64,000 nt of DNA from Cellulomonas marina (GCF_900111925.1 NZ_FOKA01000012.1:1-64000), one strand, 5' to 3'; positions 35,146 to 45,083 are shown, numbered from the stretch's first letter. The notes: generated from the sequence alone by a model not told the origin. Program-made: numbers and translations.

Positions 35146-37097
35146 GCCCGTCCCCCTGCCGTCGCGCGAGGGCGGCCCGCGTCGTCGTCCTGCTCGCGCG
35201 TGCGGCGGGCGGACTCCGCCTCGTACGCCGTGGCCAGCTCCCGGTACCCCGGGTCGCGCGCCAGCAGCTCGGCGTGGGTGCCGCGCCCGACCACCCGACC
35301 GTCGCGCACGTGCACGACCTCGTCCGCGAGCAGCACGGAGCTCATCCGGTAGGCGACCAGCAGCACGGTCGGCCCGGCGCCGCCGCGTTCGCGCAGCCCG
35401 GTGAGCACGTCGCGCTCCACCTGCGGGTCGACGGCCGAGGTCGCGTCGTCGAGGACGAGCACCGAGGGTCGGCGCACGAGGGCGCGCGCCAGGGCGAGGC
35501 GCTGCCGCTGGCCGCCCGAGAGGTTGGCCCCGCGCTCGCCGAGCGGCGTGTCGAGGCCCGCGGGCAGGCCGCGGACGACGTCGTCGACGCGCGCGAGGCG
35601 CAGCGCGTCCCAGACGGCCGCGTCGTCGGGCGCGCCCGGGTCCCCCGGGTCGGCGAGCGTCACGTTGCCGCGCACGGTGTCCTCGAAGACGAAGGTCTGC
35701 TGCGACACGTACGCCACGTGCCGCGACACGTCCGCCGGCGCGATCTCGCGCAGGTCCGTGCCGTCGAGCAGGACGGCCCCGGTGGTCGGGTGCGAGAGCC
35801 CTGCGACGAGCGAGACGGCGGTCGTCTTGCCGGCGCCCGTGGGCCCGACCACGGCGACGACGCGACCGGCAGGCACGTCCAGGTCGAGCCCGTGCAGGAT
35901 CTCGACCGGGCCGTCCGGCGTCTCGACCCCGGCGCGCACGTCGCGCATCCGGACGGCCGCGGCGCCGCGCTCGGGCGTCCAGCGCCGCCGTCCGGGGGCC
36001 GCCGGGGGCGTCGCGTCGAGGACGTCCGCGATCCGGCCGTAGCCGACGAGCGCGCGCGGCAGGTCCCCGAGCACCCAGCCGAAGCTGCGCACCCCCGTGC
36101 CCAGGAGGGTCAGCAGGTACGCCGCACCGACGACGTCGCCCGTGCCGATGGCGCCCGCCGCGACGCGGGTGGCCCCCACGCCCAGGACGAGCAGCGTCCC
36201 GACGCTCGGCAGCAGCTCGATGACCGGGTCGAACCAGGCCCGGACGAGGCCGGCCCGGACGTTCGCCCCGGCGAGGGCGTCCGCGCGTCCGGAGAAGCGG
36301 CGGACCTCCCGCTCGCGCAGGCCCAGCGCCTTGACGAGCGCGGCGCCGTCGATGCTCTCGTGCGCGACGTCCGCGACCTGCGCCCGCAGGCGCTGCGCGT
36401 CCTGCACGTGCGGGGACATGCGGCGCTGGAAGACGACGTTCGCCCCGGTCGCCAGGGGCAGGACGACGAGCGCGGCCAGCGCGAGCCACGGGTCGGTGAG
36501 CACGAGCCCCACGGCGGCCACGACGATCATGACGACGACGCCGAGCGCGAACGGCAGCGGGTTGAACACGGCCGTCGCCGCCTCGACGTCCGCGCTCGTG
36601 TGCGACAGCAGCTGCCCGGCGGGCCGGCCGCGGTGCCAGGCCATGGGCAGCCGGACGAGCTGGCGCGTCACGCCGGTGCGGTGGTCGGCCTGGATCGCCG
36701 CGAACCCCTGCCCGGCGTAGATGCGCCGTCCGGCGACCGTCAGCGCGAGCAGCAGCGCCACGCCGAGCAGCGCGACCCCCGCCCAGGGCAGCTGGGCCCG
36801 CGCCGCCGCGTCACCCTGCGCGGCGGGCACGACGACCCGGTCCGTCACGACCCCGAGCACCCGCCCGACGAGGACGGTCGCGACGCCGAAGACCGCGGAG
36901 ATGCCGACGGCCACGACGTACAGCCACGGGTGCGCCCGCATCCCGCGCCACACGACCGCGGCGGCCCGCCGCGTGGTCGTCCCCGTCAGGCCGTGGCTGC
37001 GCCGCGCGGCGGACGTCGGCGCCGGGTCCGCCGGTGCGCCGGCGGTGGTCAGGGGCGGGTGGGGGGCGGGCGAACGCCGGTCGGGCGTCGGTGGCAC
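35142..37097 (-). CDS. ABC exporter subunit with degenerate catalytic site
   Basis: The product has 651 residues, fused membrane and ATPase domains. Walker A is GPTGAGKTT and the signature is canonical LSGGQRQR. Walker B reads VLVLDDATSAVDP, with Asp replacing the catalytic Glu. The H-loop reads LLVAYRMSS, with Tyr replacing His. This is the classic non-hydrolysing half of a heterodimeric exporter, so the pair is expected to have one catalytic site made from the other subunit's Walker motifs and this signature. The GTG at 37097 is preceded by GGAG at suitable spacing; the first 45 residues are Pro/Ala-rich. It leads the two-gene exporter operon just before hisI. Confidence 0.92.
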   Translation of the reverse strand: MPPTPDRRSPAPHPPLTTAGAPADPAPTSAARRSHGLTGTTTRRAAAVVWRGMRAHPWLYVVAVGISAVFGVATVLVGRVLGVVTDRVVVPAAQGDAAARAQLPWAGVALLGVALLLALTVAGRRIYAGQGFAAIQADHRTGVTRQLVRLPMAWHRGRPAGQLLSHTSADVEAATAVFNPLPFALGVVVMIVVAAVGLVLTDPWLALAALVVLPLATGANVVFQRRMSPHVQDAQRLRAQVADVAHESIDGAALVKALGLREREVRRFSGRADALAGANVRAGLVRAWFDPVIELLPSVGTLLVLGVGATRVAAGAIGTGDVVGAAYLLTLLGTGVRSFGWVLGDLPRALVGYGRIADVLDATPPAAPGRRRWTPERGAAAVRMRDVRAGVETPDGPVEILHGLDLDVPAGRVVAVVGPTGAGKTTAVSLVAGLSHPTTGAVLLDGTDLREIAPADVSRHVAYVSQQTFVFEDTVRGNVTLADPGDPGAPDDAAVWDALRLARVDDVVRGLPAGLDTPLGERGANLSGGQRQRLALARALVRRPSVLVLDDATSAVDPQVERDVLTGLRERGGAGPTVLLVAYRMSSVLLADEVVHVRDGRVVGRGTHAELLARDPGYRELATAYEAESARRTREQDDDAGRPRATAGGRA

Positions 37098-37170
37098 GTG
37101 CGGCTCCAGGTGGTACCGGGGGGTTGCGTCGATCCTCGCACGCGCGTCCGACACGGTCCTGCCGACGGAT

Positions 37171-37300
37171 CCTCGACGGGGGCCTCCGACGGGGGCCTCG
37201 GACGAGGCCTCGGTGCGGTCCTCGGCGCGGTCCTCAGCGGGGCCTTCGGCGGCGTCCTCGCCGGGTCCTCCGCGCCGGTCCTCAGGGCACCGGCCGAGCC
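37171..37300. repeat. degenerate GC-rich direct repeats upstream of the TIGR03085-like gene
   Basis: The 222-bp divergent spacer is filled with reiterated words such as cgacgggggcctc (two tandem copies near 37174) and several cggtcctc. No protein or clean hairpin is evident in it. Confidence 0.5.
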
Positions 37301-37307
37301 GCCCTGG

Positions 37308-37313
37308 CAGAGT
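37308..37313 (+). promoter_or_regulatory. -10-like hexamer, TIGR03085-like gene
   Basis: CAGAGT lies 6 nt before the GTG at 37320, compatible with a leaderless start. Confidence 0.35.
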
Positions 37314-37319
37314 GCCCGC

Positions 37320-38078
37320 GTGACCGCCCTGCACCTGCGCACGCGCGCCCGCCTCGCCGCCCTGCTCGCCGCCGCCGCGCCCACCGACCCGACGGTGTGC
37401 ACCGGGTGGCAGGCGCGGCACCTGGCCGCCCACCTGCACCTGCGCGAGCACGCGCCCCTCGTGGCCGCCGGCGTCGTCGTGCCGGCGCTCGCCGGGCGCA
37501 CCGCCGCCGCCGTCGACGCCCTCGCCGACCGGTCCGCGGACCCCGTGGCCTACGCGGCCCTCGTGGCGCAGGTCGCCGCGCCCCCGGCCCGGCTCTCGCC
37601 GTTCTCCTGGGCCGGCCGCGTCGTCGACGTCGTGGAGCACGTCGTCCACGCCGAGGACGTGCGCCGCGGAGCCGGCGCCGACGACCCGACCGCCTCCGAC
37701 GGCGGCCCCGTCAGGGACGACGCCGACCGCGACGCCCGCCTCGCCGCCTGGGCCGCCGAGGCCTCCCCCGACGGCGGTCCCGACGGCGGTCCCGGCACCC
37801 TGGCCGACGCCGGGCTCGGCGACGCGCTCTGGCGCGGCGTGCGCACCACCGGCCGCCTCGCCTTCCGCCGGCCCGGTCCGGGCGTCGTCGTGGTCCTGCC
37901 CGACGGCCGTCGCGCAGCCCTGCGCCGACCTGCCCCCGGCCGCGGCACGGTCGTGGTCCGGGGCGGCGTCGTCGAGCTGCAGCTCTGGCTCTCCGGCCGC
38001 GGCCGCGTGGCCGACGTGACGGTCACCGGCGACCCCGCCGACGCCCGCGACGTCGCCACGTCCCTCGGCGCACCCTGA
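37320..38078 (+). CDS. TIGR03085-like / maleylpyruvate-isomerase-fold protein
   Basis: This 252-residue protein is of the DinB/mycothiol-dependent maleylpyruvate isomerase fold class. N-terminal CTGWQARHLAAHLHLREHAP and the later VEHVVHAEDVRRG give the three His residues expected of a metal site in this four-helix family. The C-terminal half has strands ending VTVTGDPADARDV. The TIGR03085 subgroup is actinobacterial and uncharacterised. A thiol-transferase or metal-binding role is family-level inference, though the organism does appear to make mycothiol (mshC is present). It is transcribed alone, divergent from the ABC exporter and convergent with hisF. Confidence 0.8.
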   Translation: MTALHLRTRARLAALLAAAAPTDPTVCTGWQARHLAAHLHLREHAPLVAAGVVVPALAGRTAAAVDALADRSADPVAYAALVAQVAAPPARLSPFSWAGRVVDVVEHVVHAEDVRRGAGADDPTASDGGPVRDDADRDARLAAWAAEASPDGGPDGGPGTLADAGLGDALWRGVRTTGRLAFRRPGPGVVVVLPDGRRAALRRPAPGRGTVVVRGGVVELQLWLSGRGRVADVTVTGDPADARDVATSLGAP

Positions 38079-38175
38079 TCGACGCCCGCGACCACCCGGC
38101 ACTCCTCCGCGCATCCGGCCGTCACGGCCGACGCGATACCACCTGCATGCCGGGGGACGACGAGCCCGGCCGCCG

Positions 38176-38946
38176 TCAGCGGACGACGACCCCCGCCGCG
38201 GCCAGCGCCGCCTTCACGTCCCCGACGGTCATGGTGCCGAAGTGGAACACGCTCGCGGCGAGCACGGCGTCGGCCCCGGCCCGCGCCGCCTCGACGAAGT
38301 GCTCCGGCGTCCCGGCCCCTCCGCTCGCGATGAGCGGGACCCCGACGCGCGCGCGCACGGCGCGCAGCATCTCGAGGTCGAACCCGGCGGTCGTGCCGTC
38401 CGCGTCCATGGAGTTGAGCAGGATCTCCCCGGCACCCAGACCGGCGGCGCGCTCGGCCCACTCGACGGCATCGATGCCAGTGCCCCGCCGACCGCCGTGC
38501 GTCGTGACCTCGAACCCGGACGGCGTGGGCGGGCCGTCGACGACGCGCCGGGCGTCGACGGACAGCACGAGCACCTGCGACCCGAACCGCTCGGCGATCT
38601 CGGCGACGAGCTCGGGCCGGGCGATCGCCGCGGTGTTCACCCCGACCTTGTCGGCCCCGGCCCGGAGCAGGCGGTCCACGTCCGCCGTGGACCGCACGCC
38701 GCCGCCCACGGTCAGCGGGACGAAGACCTCCTCCGCCGTGCGCCGCACGACGTCGTAGGTCGTCTCGCGGTCCGACGACGAGGCCGACACGTCGAGGAAG
38801 GTCACCTCGTCGGCGCCCTCGAGGTCGTACCGCCGGGCCAGCTCGACCGGGTCGCCGGCGTCGCGCAGCTGCGTGAAGTTGACCCCTTTGACGACCCGCC
38901 CGGCGTCGACGTCCAGGCACGGGATGACCCGCAGCGCCAGCGTCAC
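38176..38946 (-). CDS. hisF: imidazole glycerol phosphate synthase subunit HisF
   Basis: This 256-residue TIM barrel is the cyclase half of IGP synthase, which joins PRFAR with ammonia from HisH to give IGP and AICAR. It contains the catalytic Asp in [19 protein letters not shown] and the second catalytic Asp in [12 protein letters not shown]. The phosphate loops are [11 protein letters not shown] and IASGGAG. The partner hisH is not in the window. The GTG start overlaps the stop of the lipoprotein gene as GTGA, an unusual pairing with a secreted isomerase-like protein. Confidence 0.95.
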   Translation of the reverse strand: MTLALRVIPCLDVDAGRVVKGVNFTQLRDAGDPVELARRYDLEGADEVTFLDVSASSSDRETTYDVVRRTAEEVFVPLTVGGGVRSTADVDRLLRAGADKVGVNTAAIARPELVAEIAERFGSQVLVLSVDARRVVDGPPTPSGFEVTTHGGRRGTGIDAVEWAERAAGLGAGEILLNSMDADGTTAGFDLEMLRAVRARVGVPLIASGGAGTPEHFVEAARAGADAVLAASVFHFGTMTVGDVKAALAAAGVVVR

Positions 38947-39950
38947 GACGTCGCCCCCGCCGTCGCCCCCGCCGTCGGCGCCGCCTGCGCGGCCGGCAGC
39001 CCGCCGACCGGCCGTGCGGCCAGGACGTCCACCACGAACACCACCGTCTGACCCGCCAGGCGGGCCCCCTCCGTCGTCACCCCGAGAGGATACGAGGGCG
39101 GCACGACCAGGAGGACCTGACTCCCGACGGTCTGCTCGGTGAGGCCCGCCTGCCAGGACGGCACGTCGGCCAGCGCGAACGACACCGGCTCGCGCGTCTC
39201 CCACGTCGTGTCGAACCCCTCGCCGTTCCAGGCGAAGCCCGCGTACTGCACGGTCACGACGTCGTCGGCGGCCACCTGGGGTCCCGTGCCCCGCAGCAGC
39301 GGCTGGGCGACGAGGTCCGCCGGCGGCGGGTCGGCCACGGGGACGAGCGTCGGGCGGCCCGCCTCGTCGAGCGTCACGGTCGGCAGGCCGGCCCTGGCCT
39401 CCACCGCGGTCCCCTGTGCCCGCAGCGGCAGCACGTCGATGACCGTCACCGTCGGCCCCGACGGTCCCGCGGCCCCCGTCGCCGCGGAGGTCGCCCCGGG
39501 CGTCGCCGCCGGGTCACCACCCCCCGCGGCCGCCGTCGCGCCGACGGTCCCCGCCCCGACCTGCAGCAGCCGCGCTCCTGGCGCGGCACCGGTCAGCGTC
39601 CGCGCGAGGTCGGCGCCGAGCTCCTCCGGCGAGACCGTGCGCACCTCGGGGGTGCCCGACCACGTGTCCGCCAGCACCGCGCCGGTGCGCGCGTCCTGCA
39701 GGAGGTAGTCGAGCAGCACGGTGTCACCGGTCGCCACCGGGTCCCCGGACCCCGGCCACACCGTCTCCCGCAGCGTCCGCGGCACGACGAGGGGCGTGTC
39801 GTACACGAGCGTCGGCCGCTCCCCGGGCAGCCCCTGGACCGTCACCTCGGGGTCCGGCACGGGCTCCTCGTCGGCCGTGCACGCCGCCAGCGACCCGACG
39901 GCGAGCAGCGCGGCCGCGAGCCCCGCGACCGCCCGCACCCGCCGGCTCAC
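38943..39950 (-). CDS. lipoprotein with FKBP-type peptidyl-prolyl isomerase domain
   Basis: This 335-residue lipoprotein has a signal sequence ending in the lipobox LAAC with C24, so it should be anchored on the outer face of the membrane after Lgt action. Two FKBP-like halves are suggested: residues about 60-175 ([19 protein letters not shown]) and the better preserved about 235-320 ([23 protein letters not shown] in parts, [24 protein letters not shown]). It probably assists folding of secreted proteins. The same type of gene is commonly found beside pafA in actinobacteria. The GTG start overlaps the pafA stop. The last 15 residues are Ala/Gly/Thr-rich. Confidence 0.88.
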   Translation of the reverse strand: MSRRVRAVAGLAAALLAVGSLAACTADEEPVPDPEVTVQGLPGERPTLVYDTPLVVPRTLRETVWPGSGDPVATGDTVLLDYLLQDARTGAVLADTWSGTPEVRTVSPEELGADLARTLTGAAPGARLLQVGAGTVGATAAAGGGDPAATPGATSAATGAAGPSGPTVTVIDVLPLRAQGTAVEARAGLPTVTLDEAGRPTLVPVADPPPADLVAQPLLRGTGPQVAADDVVTVQYAGFAWNGEGFDTTWETREPVSFALADVPSWQAGLTEQTVGSQVLLVVPPSYPLGVTTEGARLAGQTVVFVVDVLAARPVGGLPAAQAAPTAGATAGATS

Positions 39951-41308
39951 ATCGACTCGATCAGCCGGTCCACGCGGTCGTCGACGCTGCGGAAGGGGTC
40001 CTTGCACAGCACCGTCCGCTGGGCCTGGTCGTTGAGCTTGAGGTGCACCCAGTCCACCGTGTAGTCGCGGCGCGCCTCCTGCGCCGCGCGCACGAACTCC
40101 CCGCGCAGCCGCGCCCGCGTGGTCTGCGGCGGCACGCTCGTCGCCTCGAACACCTCGAGGTCGCTCGTCACCCGGTCGACGAGCCCCTTGGCCGCCATGA
40201 GGTTGTACAGCCCCTCGGTGCGCGAGATGTCGTGGTAGGCCAGGTCCAGCCGCTGCACGCGCACGTCGCCGAGGTCCAGCCCGTGCTTGGCGCGGTACCG
40301 CTCGACGAGGTTGTACTTGATGACCCAGTCCAGCTCGCGGTCGACGAGCGACAGGTCGTCCTCGCGCAGCGCCCGCAGCCCCCGCTCCCACAGGTCGAGC
40401 ACCGCCTTGACCGTGGGGGTGACGTCCATCTCCGTGGCCGCGAAGTCGGTGGCCCGCTGCAGGTACTCCGCCTGCACGTCCACCGCCGTCACCGTGTGCC
40501 CGTTGGCCAGCGTCACCGGCGCACGGCCCGTCACGTCGTGGCTGATCTCGCGGATGGCGCGGATCGGGTTCTCGAGCGACAGGTCCCGGAGCTGCAGGCC
40601 CGCCTCGACCATGCGCAGCACGAGGTCGGTCGCGCCGACCTTGAGCATCGTCGTCGGCTCCGCCATCGACGAGTCGCCGACGATGACGTGCAGCCGGCGG
40701 TACTGCTCCGCGTCGGCGTGCGGCTCGTCGCGCGTGTTGATGATGGGGCGCGACCGGGTGGTGGCCGAGGACACCGCCTCCCAGATGTGGTCGGCGCGCT
40801 GCGACAGGCAGAAGGTGGCGCCGCGCGGAGTCACGACGACCTTGCCGGCGCCCGTGAGCACCTGCCGCGTGATGAGGAACGGCACGAGCACGTCCGACAG
40901 GCGCGAGAAGTCCCCCTGGCGGCGCACGAGGTAGTTCTCGTGGCAGCCGTAGGAGTTGCCCGCCGAGTCCGTGTTGTTCTTGAACAGGTGGATGCGGCCG
41001 GGCAGCCCCTCGTGCTCCAGCCGCTGCTGGGCGTCCGCGACGAGGCCCTCGAGGATCCGCTCGCCCGCGCGGTCGTGCGTGACGAGCTGGCGCACGTCGT
41101 CGCACTCGGCCGTCGCGTACTCGGGGTGCGAGCCGACGTCGAGGTAGAGCCGCGAGCCGTTGCGCAGGAACACGTTCGACGAGCGGCCCCACGCGACGAC
41201 CTTGCGGAACAGGTAGCGCGCCACCTCGTCCGCGGACAGGCCGCGTCCGTCCTGGGCCGCGCACGTGACCCCGTACTCCGTCTCGAGCCCGAAGATGCGT
41301 CGGTCCAC
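39947..41308 (-). CDS. pafA: Pup-protein ligase
   Basis: This 453-residue enzyme uses ATP to link the C-terminal Glu of Pup to lysines of target proteins. The glutamine-synthetase-like active site begins [14 protein letters not shown] with the Mg-binding Glu. [38 protein letters not shown] (in parts) and [15 protein letters not shown] follow. Length and the absence of the Dop-specific insertion after the first strand distinguish it from dop. GGGAGGAGC just before the GTG (41308) is a strong ribosome-binding site. It is downstream of prcA on the same strand. Confidence 0.97.
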   Translation of the reverse strand: MDRRIFGLETEYGVTCAAQDGRGLSADEVARYLFRKVVAWGRSSNVFLRNGSRLYLDVGSHPEYATAECDDVRQLVTHDRAGERILEGLVADAQQRLEHEGLPGRIHLFKNNTDSAGNSYGCHENYLVRRQGDFSRLSDVLVPFLITRQVLTGAGKVVVTPRGATFCLSQRADHIWEAVSSATTRSRPIINTRDEPHADAEQYRRLHVIVGDSSMAEPTTMLKVGATDLVLRMVEAGLQLRDLSLENPIRAIREISHDVTGRAPVTLANGHTVTAVDVQAEYLQRATDFAATEMDVTPTVKAVLDLWERGLRALREDDLSLVDRELDWVIKYNLVERYRAKHGLDLGDVRVQRLDLAYHDISRTEGLYNLMAAKGLVDRVTSDLEVFEATSVPPQTTRARLRGEFVRAAQEARRDYTVDWVHLKLNDQAQRTVLCKDPFRSVDDRVDRLIESM

Positions 41309-41370
41309 GCTGCTCCTCCCGCTGCCTCGTCGTGCCGGTCCAGGTCCCGGTCCTGCCGCTGCCGGACCAT

Positions 41371-41400
41371 GCACGGCACCGTGCACGCACCGTGCCGTGC
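41371..41400. repeat. inverted repeat in the prcA-pafA spacer
   Basis: gcacggcac and gtgccgtgc form a 9-bp stem with a 12-nt loop that itself contains gtgcac. This is possibly a weak terminator or processing signal after prcA. Confidence 0.45.
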
Positions 41401-41442
41401 GCATCGTCGCACCCCGTCGGGGGCACGGCGACGCCGGCGGAC

Positions 41443-42159
41443 CTACGCCGGTCCACCCACGGGCGCCGCCAGCAGCTCCTCCAGCAGCCCGCCGGCCAGC
41501 CGCCGGAAGGTGCGCCGCGGCCGCGTCCGGTCGAGCACCGCGACCTCGAGCTGCGCCGCCGCCAGGGTCCGCGGCTCACCGCCCTCCTCCGCCGGCGCAC
41601 CCAGCGCCCGCAGCGCGAGCGCGAGCACCTCCGCCAGCGTCAGCCCCGGCCGCCACCCCGCCTGGAGGATCCCGTTCAGGCGCTCGGCCTGGCCGCCCAT
41701 GACGACGTACCCGTGCTCGTCGGCCACGGAGCCGTCGTAGGAGAGCCGGTACACCTGGTCGTCGGCCGCGGTGGCGCCGACCTCGGCGACGACGATCTCC
41801 ACCTCCAGCGGCTTGGACTCCGTCGTGAACACGGTGCCGAGCGTCTGCGCGTACGCGTTGGCCAGGCCGCGCGCCGTGACGTCCTGCCGGGCGTAGGAGT
41901 AGCCGCGCAGGTCGGCGTAGCGCACGCCGGCCACCCGCAGGTTCTCGAACTCGTTGTACTTGCCGACCGCCGCGAAGGCGATGCGGTCGTAGATCTCCGA
42001 GACCTTGTGCAGCGCCCGCGACGGGTTCTCCGTCGCGAAGGCGATCCCCTCGTCGTACTGCAGCACCACCACCGAGCGACCGCGCGCGATGCCCTTGCGC
42101 GCGTAGTCCGCCCGGTCCTTCATGAGCTGCTCGGGCGAGACGTAGAACGGCATGCTCAT
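41443..42159 (-). CDS. prcA: proteasome alpha subunit
   Basis: This 238-residue protein forms the outer, gating rings of the 20S core particle. It starts [31 protein letters not shown] (seen as [19 protein letters not shown]), the alpha-type N-terminal gate helix, and has no catalytic N-terminal Thr. Sequences such as [21 protein letters not shown] match actinobacterial PrcA. The ATG at 42159 overlaps the prcB stop (ATGA), so alpha and beta subunits are produced together. The tail is short and Ala-rich. Confidence 0.97.
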   Translation of the reverse strand: MSMPFYVSPEQLMKDRADYARKGIARGRSVVVLQYDEGIAFATENPSRALHKVSEIYDRIAFAAVGKYNEFENLRVAGVRYADLRGYSYARQDVTARGLANAYAQTLGTVFTTESKPLEVEIVVAEVGATAADDQVYRLSYDGSVADEHGYVVMGGQAERLNGILQAGWRPGLTLAEVLALALRALGAPAEEGGEPRTLAAAQLEVAVLDRTRPRRTFRRLAGGLLEELLAAPVGGPA

Positions 42160-43010
42160 CGGGCGGCCTCCGGGTCCGTGCTGGGGGCGGGGTGCGCCTG
42201 CCGGTGCAGCGCACGGCGCTCGTCGAGCAGCGCGGCCACGTGCCCGGCCAGCTCCGCGTCCGGCACGCGCAGGTACCCGGCCTGCGTCACGGTCGCGACG
42301 ACCGGGTAGACGTCGCGCAGCGTGTCCGGCCCGCCCGTCGCCGAGTCGTCGTCGGACGCGTCGAGCAGCGCCTCCACCGCGACGCGCACCGCACCGGCGG
42401 CGTCGAGCCCCGGGCGCCACCGCTTCTTCAGGGAGCCGCGCGCGAACAGCGAGCCGGACCCGACGCTGTGGTGGTCGTGCTCCTCGTACCGCCCACCGGT
42501 GACGTCGAAGGAGAAGATGCGCCCGTGCCGCCGGTCGAGGTCGTACCCGGCGAACAGCGGCACGACGGCCAGCCCCTGCATGGCCAGCCCGAGGTTGCCG
42601 CGGATCATCGTCGACAGCCGGTTCGCCTTGCCGTCGAGCGAGAGCAGGCTGCCCTCGATCTTCTCGTAGTGCTCCAGCTCGAGCTGGAAGAGCCGCACGA
42701 GCTCGACCGCCAGGCCCGCCGTGCCGGCGATGCCCACCGCCGAGTACTCGTCGGCCGGGAAGACCTTCTCGATCTCCCGGCTGGCGATGACGTTGCCCAT
42801 GGTCGCCCGCCGGTCGCCGGCGAGGACAGCGCCGCCCTCGAAGGTCAGCGCCACGATCGTCGTGCCGTGCGGCGCCAGCGGCGTGCCCGCCGCGCCCGCC
42901 GCCGCGCTCAGGCGGCCCGGGACCAGGTCCGGCGCGTGCCCCTGCAGGAACTCCAGGAACGACGCCGACCCGGCGGTGGTGTACGCCTGGGGCAGGCGAC
43001 CGTCGACCAT
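42156..43010 (-). CDS. prcB: proteasome beta subunit
   Basis: This 284-residue precursor of the catalytic ring has a propeptide of 49 residues, ending at G49. Cleavage exposes T50 of [12 protein letters not shown] as the nucleophile. The supporting catalytic residues are in DRRAT and the Lys of [38 protein letters not shown] (in parts) is typical. A strong GGGAGGT precedes the ATG. It follows pup by 39 bp and overlaps prcA, the standard pup-prcB-prcA operon. Confidence 0.97.
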   Translation of the reverse strand: MVDGRLPQAYTTAGSASFLEFLQGHAPDLVPGRLSAAAGAAGTPLAPHGTTIVALTFEGGAVLAGDRRATMGNVIASREIEKVFPADEYSAVGIAGTAGLAVELVRLFQLELEHYEKIEGSLLSLDGKANRLSTMIRGNLGLAMQGLAVVPLFAGYDLDRRHGRIFSFDVTGGRYEEHDHHSVGSGSLFARGSLKKRWRPGLDAAGAVRVAVEALLDASDDDSATGGPDTLRDVYPVVATVTQAGYLRVPDAELAGHVAALLDERRALHRQAHPAPSTDPEAAR

Positions 43011-43049
43011 GCTGACCTCCCTGTCGTGCTCAGCGACGGCGGGCGGCCG

Positions 43050-43247
43050 TCACTGGCCGCCCTTCTGGACGAACCCGCGGACGAACTGCTCCGCGTTGGT
43101 CTCCAGGACGTCGTCGATCTCCTCCAGCAGCGCGTCGACCTCGGCGTCGCGGTCCTGCGCGGACGGGGCCGCCGGCACGGGGACGTCGGCGCCGTCGTCC
43201 GGCTCCTCGTCGTCCCGGCGGGACTGGGCGTACTCCTGGCCTGCCAT
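43050..43247 (-). CDS. pup: prokaryotic ubiquitin-like protein Pup
   Basis: This 65-residue, acidic, mostly disordered modifier has a C-terminal half that folds into a helix on binding the ARC/Mpa coiled coil (residues about 34-58, DAEVDALLEEIDDVLETNAEQFV in parts). The C-terminus is GGQ, so Dop must deamidate it to GGE before PafA can attach it to substrates. GGGAGGT lies 5-6 nt before the ATG. It heads the pup-prcB-prcA operon, with a TAGGGT -10-like box 34 nt upstream. Confidence 0.98.
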   Translation of the reverse strand: MAGQEYAQSRRDDEEPDDGADVPVPAAPSAQDRDAEVDALLEEIDDVLETNAEQFVRGFVQKGGQ

Positions 43248-43280
43248 GGTGACCTCCCGGGTGGGTCGTTGACCTGCTCC

Positions 43281-43286
43281 ACCCTA
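43281..43286 (-). promoter_or_regulatory. -10-like hexamer of the pup operon
   Basis: TAGGGT on the minus strand (43286-43281) lies 33 nt upstream of the pup ATG, giving a short leader that includes the GGGAGGT ribosome-binding site. Confidence 0.5.
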
Positions 43287-43395
43287 TGCCCGCGAGGGAC
43301 GCGCGCCCGGCCGCGGCCCACGGGTGTGACGCGGGTCGCCAGGCCGCCCACAGGTGACCTCCGCGCGGGTCGGCGCGCCCGGCCCGCGGCGGCCG

Positions 43396-45018
43396 TCACC
43401 GGCCGAGGGCCTCCAGCAGCGTGCGGGCGTCGGGGCTGGCGTCGAGCAGGTCCCCCACGTGCGCCCGCGTGCCGCGCAGCGGGTCCCGCATGGGCACGCG
43501 CTGCAGCGTCGCGGCCCCGGGCACGTCGAAGACGATCGAGTCCCAGCTCGCCGCGCTGATGTGCCCGCCGTAGCGGGCGACGGCCTCGCCCCGGAAGTAG
43601 GCCCGCGTCGCCTCGGGCGGCCGCCGGACCGCAGCCGACACGTCGTCCGGCGCCAGGAGCAGCTCCACCGCGCCCGCCCCGACGAGGCGGTGGTACAGCC
43701 CGCGCTCCGGCCGCAGGTCCGACCACTGCAGGTCGACGGCCGCGAGCCGGGGGTGGTCCCACCCGAGGTGGTCCCGCCGGCGCATGCCCTCCAGCAGCCG
43801 CAGCTTGGCCAGCCACTCGACCTCCCGCGCGCACGACGCGGGGTCGGTGCCCAGCCGGTCGAGGAGCGAGGCCCACCGTCGCAGGACGTCGGCCGTCTCG
43901 TCGTCGGCGCCGTCCGGGCTGCCGGTGACGGCCGCCAGGCCCGCGCGCACCGCGTCGAGGTAGGCGCGCTGCACCTCCAGCGCGGTGAGCGACCGGCCGT
44001 CCACCAGCGGCAGCCGGGCCGTCAGCGTGAGGTCGTGCGACACGGTGTGCACCGCCGTCACCGGGTCGCGCAGCGCGAGCGCGTCGAGCGCCTCGGCCAG
44101 CGGGCCGTGCTCCCCGGCGGTGTCCTGCTCGAGCAGCCACAGCACGAGCGAGGTCGTGCCGAGCCGGACGTACGTGGCGGCCTCCAGCATCGTCGCGTCC
44201 CCGACGATGACGTGCAGCCGGCGCCACCGGTCCGGGTCGGCGTGCGGCTCGTCGCGGGTGTTGACGATGGGCCGACGCAGGGTCGTCTCGAGCCCGATCT
44301 CGGCCTCGACGTAGTCCGCGCGCTGGGAGAGCTGGTACCCCGCGCGCTCCCCGTGCTGGCCCAGGCCCACGCGCCCGGCGCCCGTGTAGACCTGCCGCGT
44401 GGCCAGGAACGGGATGAGGCGTGCGGCCAGCGACGCGAAGGGCACCGCACGCTCCACGAGGTAGTTCTCGTGCATGCCGTACGTGGCGCCCTTGCCGTCG
44501 ACGTTGTTCTTGTACAGCGTCACGTCCGGCAGCGCCGGGTTGGCCGCGAGCGCCCGCACCGACGCGAGCATGACCTGCTCGCCCGCCCGGTCGTACCGGA
44601 CGGCCTCGCGCGGGCTGAGCACCTCGGGCGAGGAGTACTCGGGGTGCGCGTGGTCGACGTACAGCCGCGCCCCGTTGGTGAGGATGACGTTGGCGGCGCC
44701 GGGGTCGTCGTACTCCTCCACCACCGAGCGCGGCAGGTCCTGCAGCCCGTCGCCGGACGGGCCCGCCGGCGCCGCGCGCGACGGGTCGTCCGTGAGCAGG
44801 GACGGGTGCGCGGAGGCCCGCTCCAGGCGGAAGCCGCGCGCGTCGTGCAGCGGGTCCTCGTCGTCGTAGTCCCACCGCGCCCGGGTCCGCGCGCCCTCCC
44901 GCGCCGAGGCGTGCACCGCCACCACGTGGCTCGACATCAGCATCGGGTTCGCCATCGGGTTGCCCGGCTGCAGCACCCCGTACTCGGTCTCGATCCCCAT
45001 CACCCGCTGCACCGTCAC
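43396..45018 (-). CDS. dop: Pup deamidase/depupylase
   Basis: This 540-residue paralog of PafA deamidates Pup-Gln to Pup-Glu and removes Pup from proteins. It starts VQRVMGIETEYGVLQPGNPMANPMLM (in parts) with the active-site Glu. It carries the Dop-specific inserted loop of Ala/Gly/Ser residues around 85-105. DHAHPEYSSPEVLSPREAVRYD contains the nucleophile region, and [21 protein letters not shown] and YKNNVDGKGATYGMHENYLV (in parts) follow. The start is a GTG with TAGGCT 6 nt before, suggesting a leaderless mRNA separate from that of the ARC ATPase. Confidence 0.96.
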   Translation of the reverse strand: MTVQRVMGIETEYGVLQPGNPMANPMLMSSHVVAVHASAREGARTRARWDYDDEDPLHDARGFRLERASAHPSLLTDDPSRAAPAGPSGDGLQDLPRSVVEEYDDPGAANVILTNGARLYVDHAHPEYSSPEVLSPREAVRYDRAGEQVMLASVRALAANPALPDVTLYKNNVDGKGATYGMHENYLVERAVPFASLAARLIPFLATRQVYTGAGRVGLGQHGERAGYQLSQRADYVEAEIGLETTLRRPIVNTRDEPHADPDRWRRLHVIVGDATMLEAATYVRLGTTSLVLWLLEQDTAGEHGPLAEALDALALRDPVTAVHTVSHDLTLTARLPLVDGRSLTALEVQRAYLDAVRAGLAAVTGSPDGADDETADVLRRWASLLDRLGTDPASCAREVEWLAKLRLLEGMRRRDHLGWDHPRLAAVDLQWSDLRPERGLYHRLVGAGAVELLLAPDDVSAAVRRPPEATRAYFRGEAVARYGGHISAASWDSIVFDVPGAATLQRVPMRDPLRGTRAHVGDLLDASPDARTLLEALGR

Positions 45019-45024
45019 GGCGTC

Positions 45025-45030
45025 AGCCTA
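45025..45030 (-). promoter_or_regulatory. -10-like hexamer of dop
   Basis: TAGGCT on the minus strand lies 6 nt before the dop GTG, with no ribosome-binding site between. A leaderless start is likely. Confidence 0.55.
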
Positions 45031-45083
45031 GGCGCGGCACGGGGGCGGGCCGTCGCGCCGACGGCCCGCCCCCCGGGGCGTCC

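Noticed and set aside
39947-45018. pafA and dop as a recent gene duplication
   Set aside because: They are the two ancient, functionally distinct pupylation paralogs found together in most actinobacteria; Dop has its own insertion loop and start motif.
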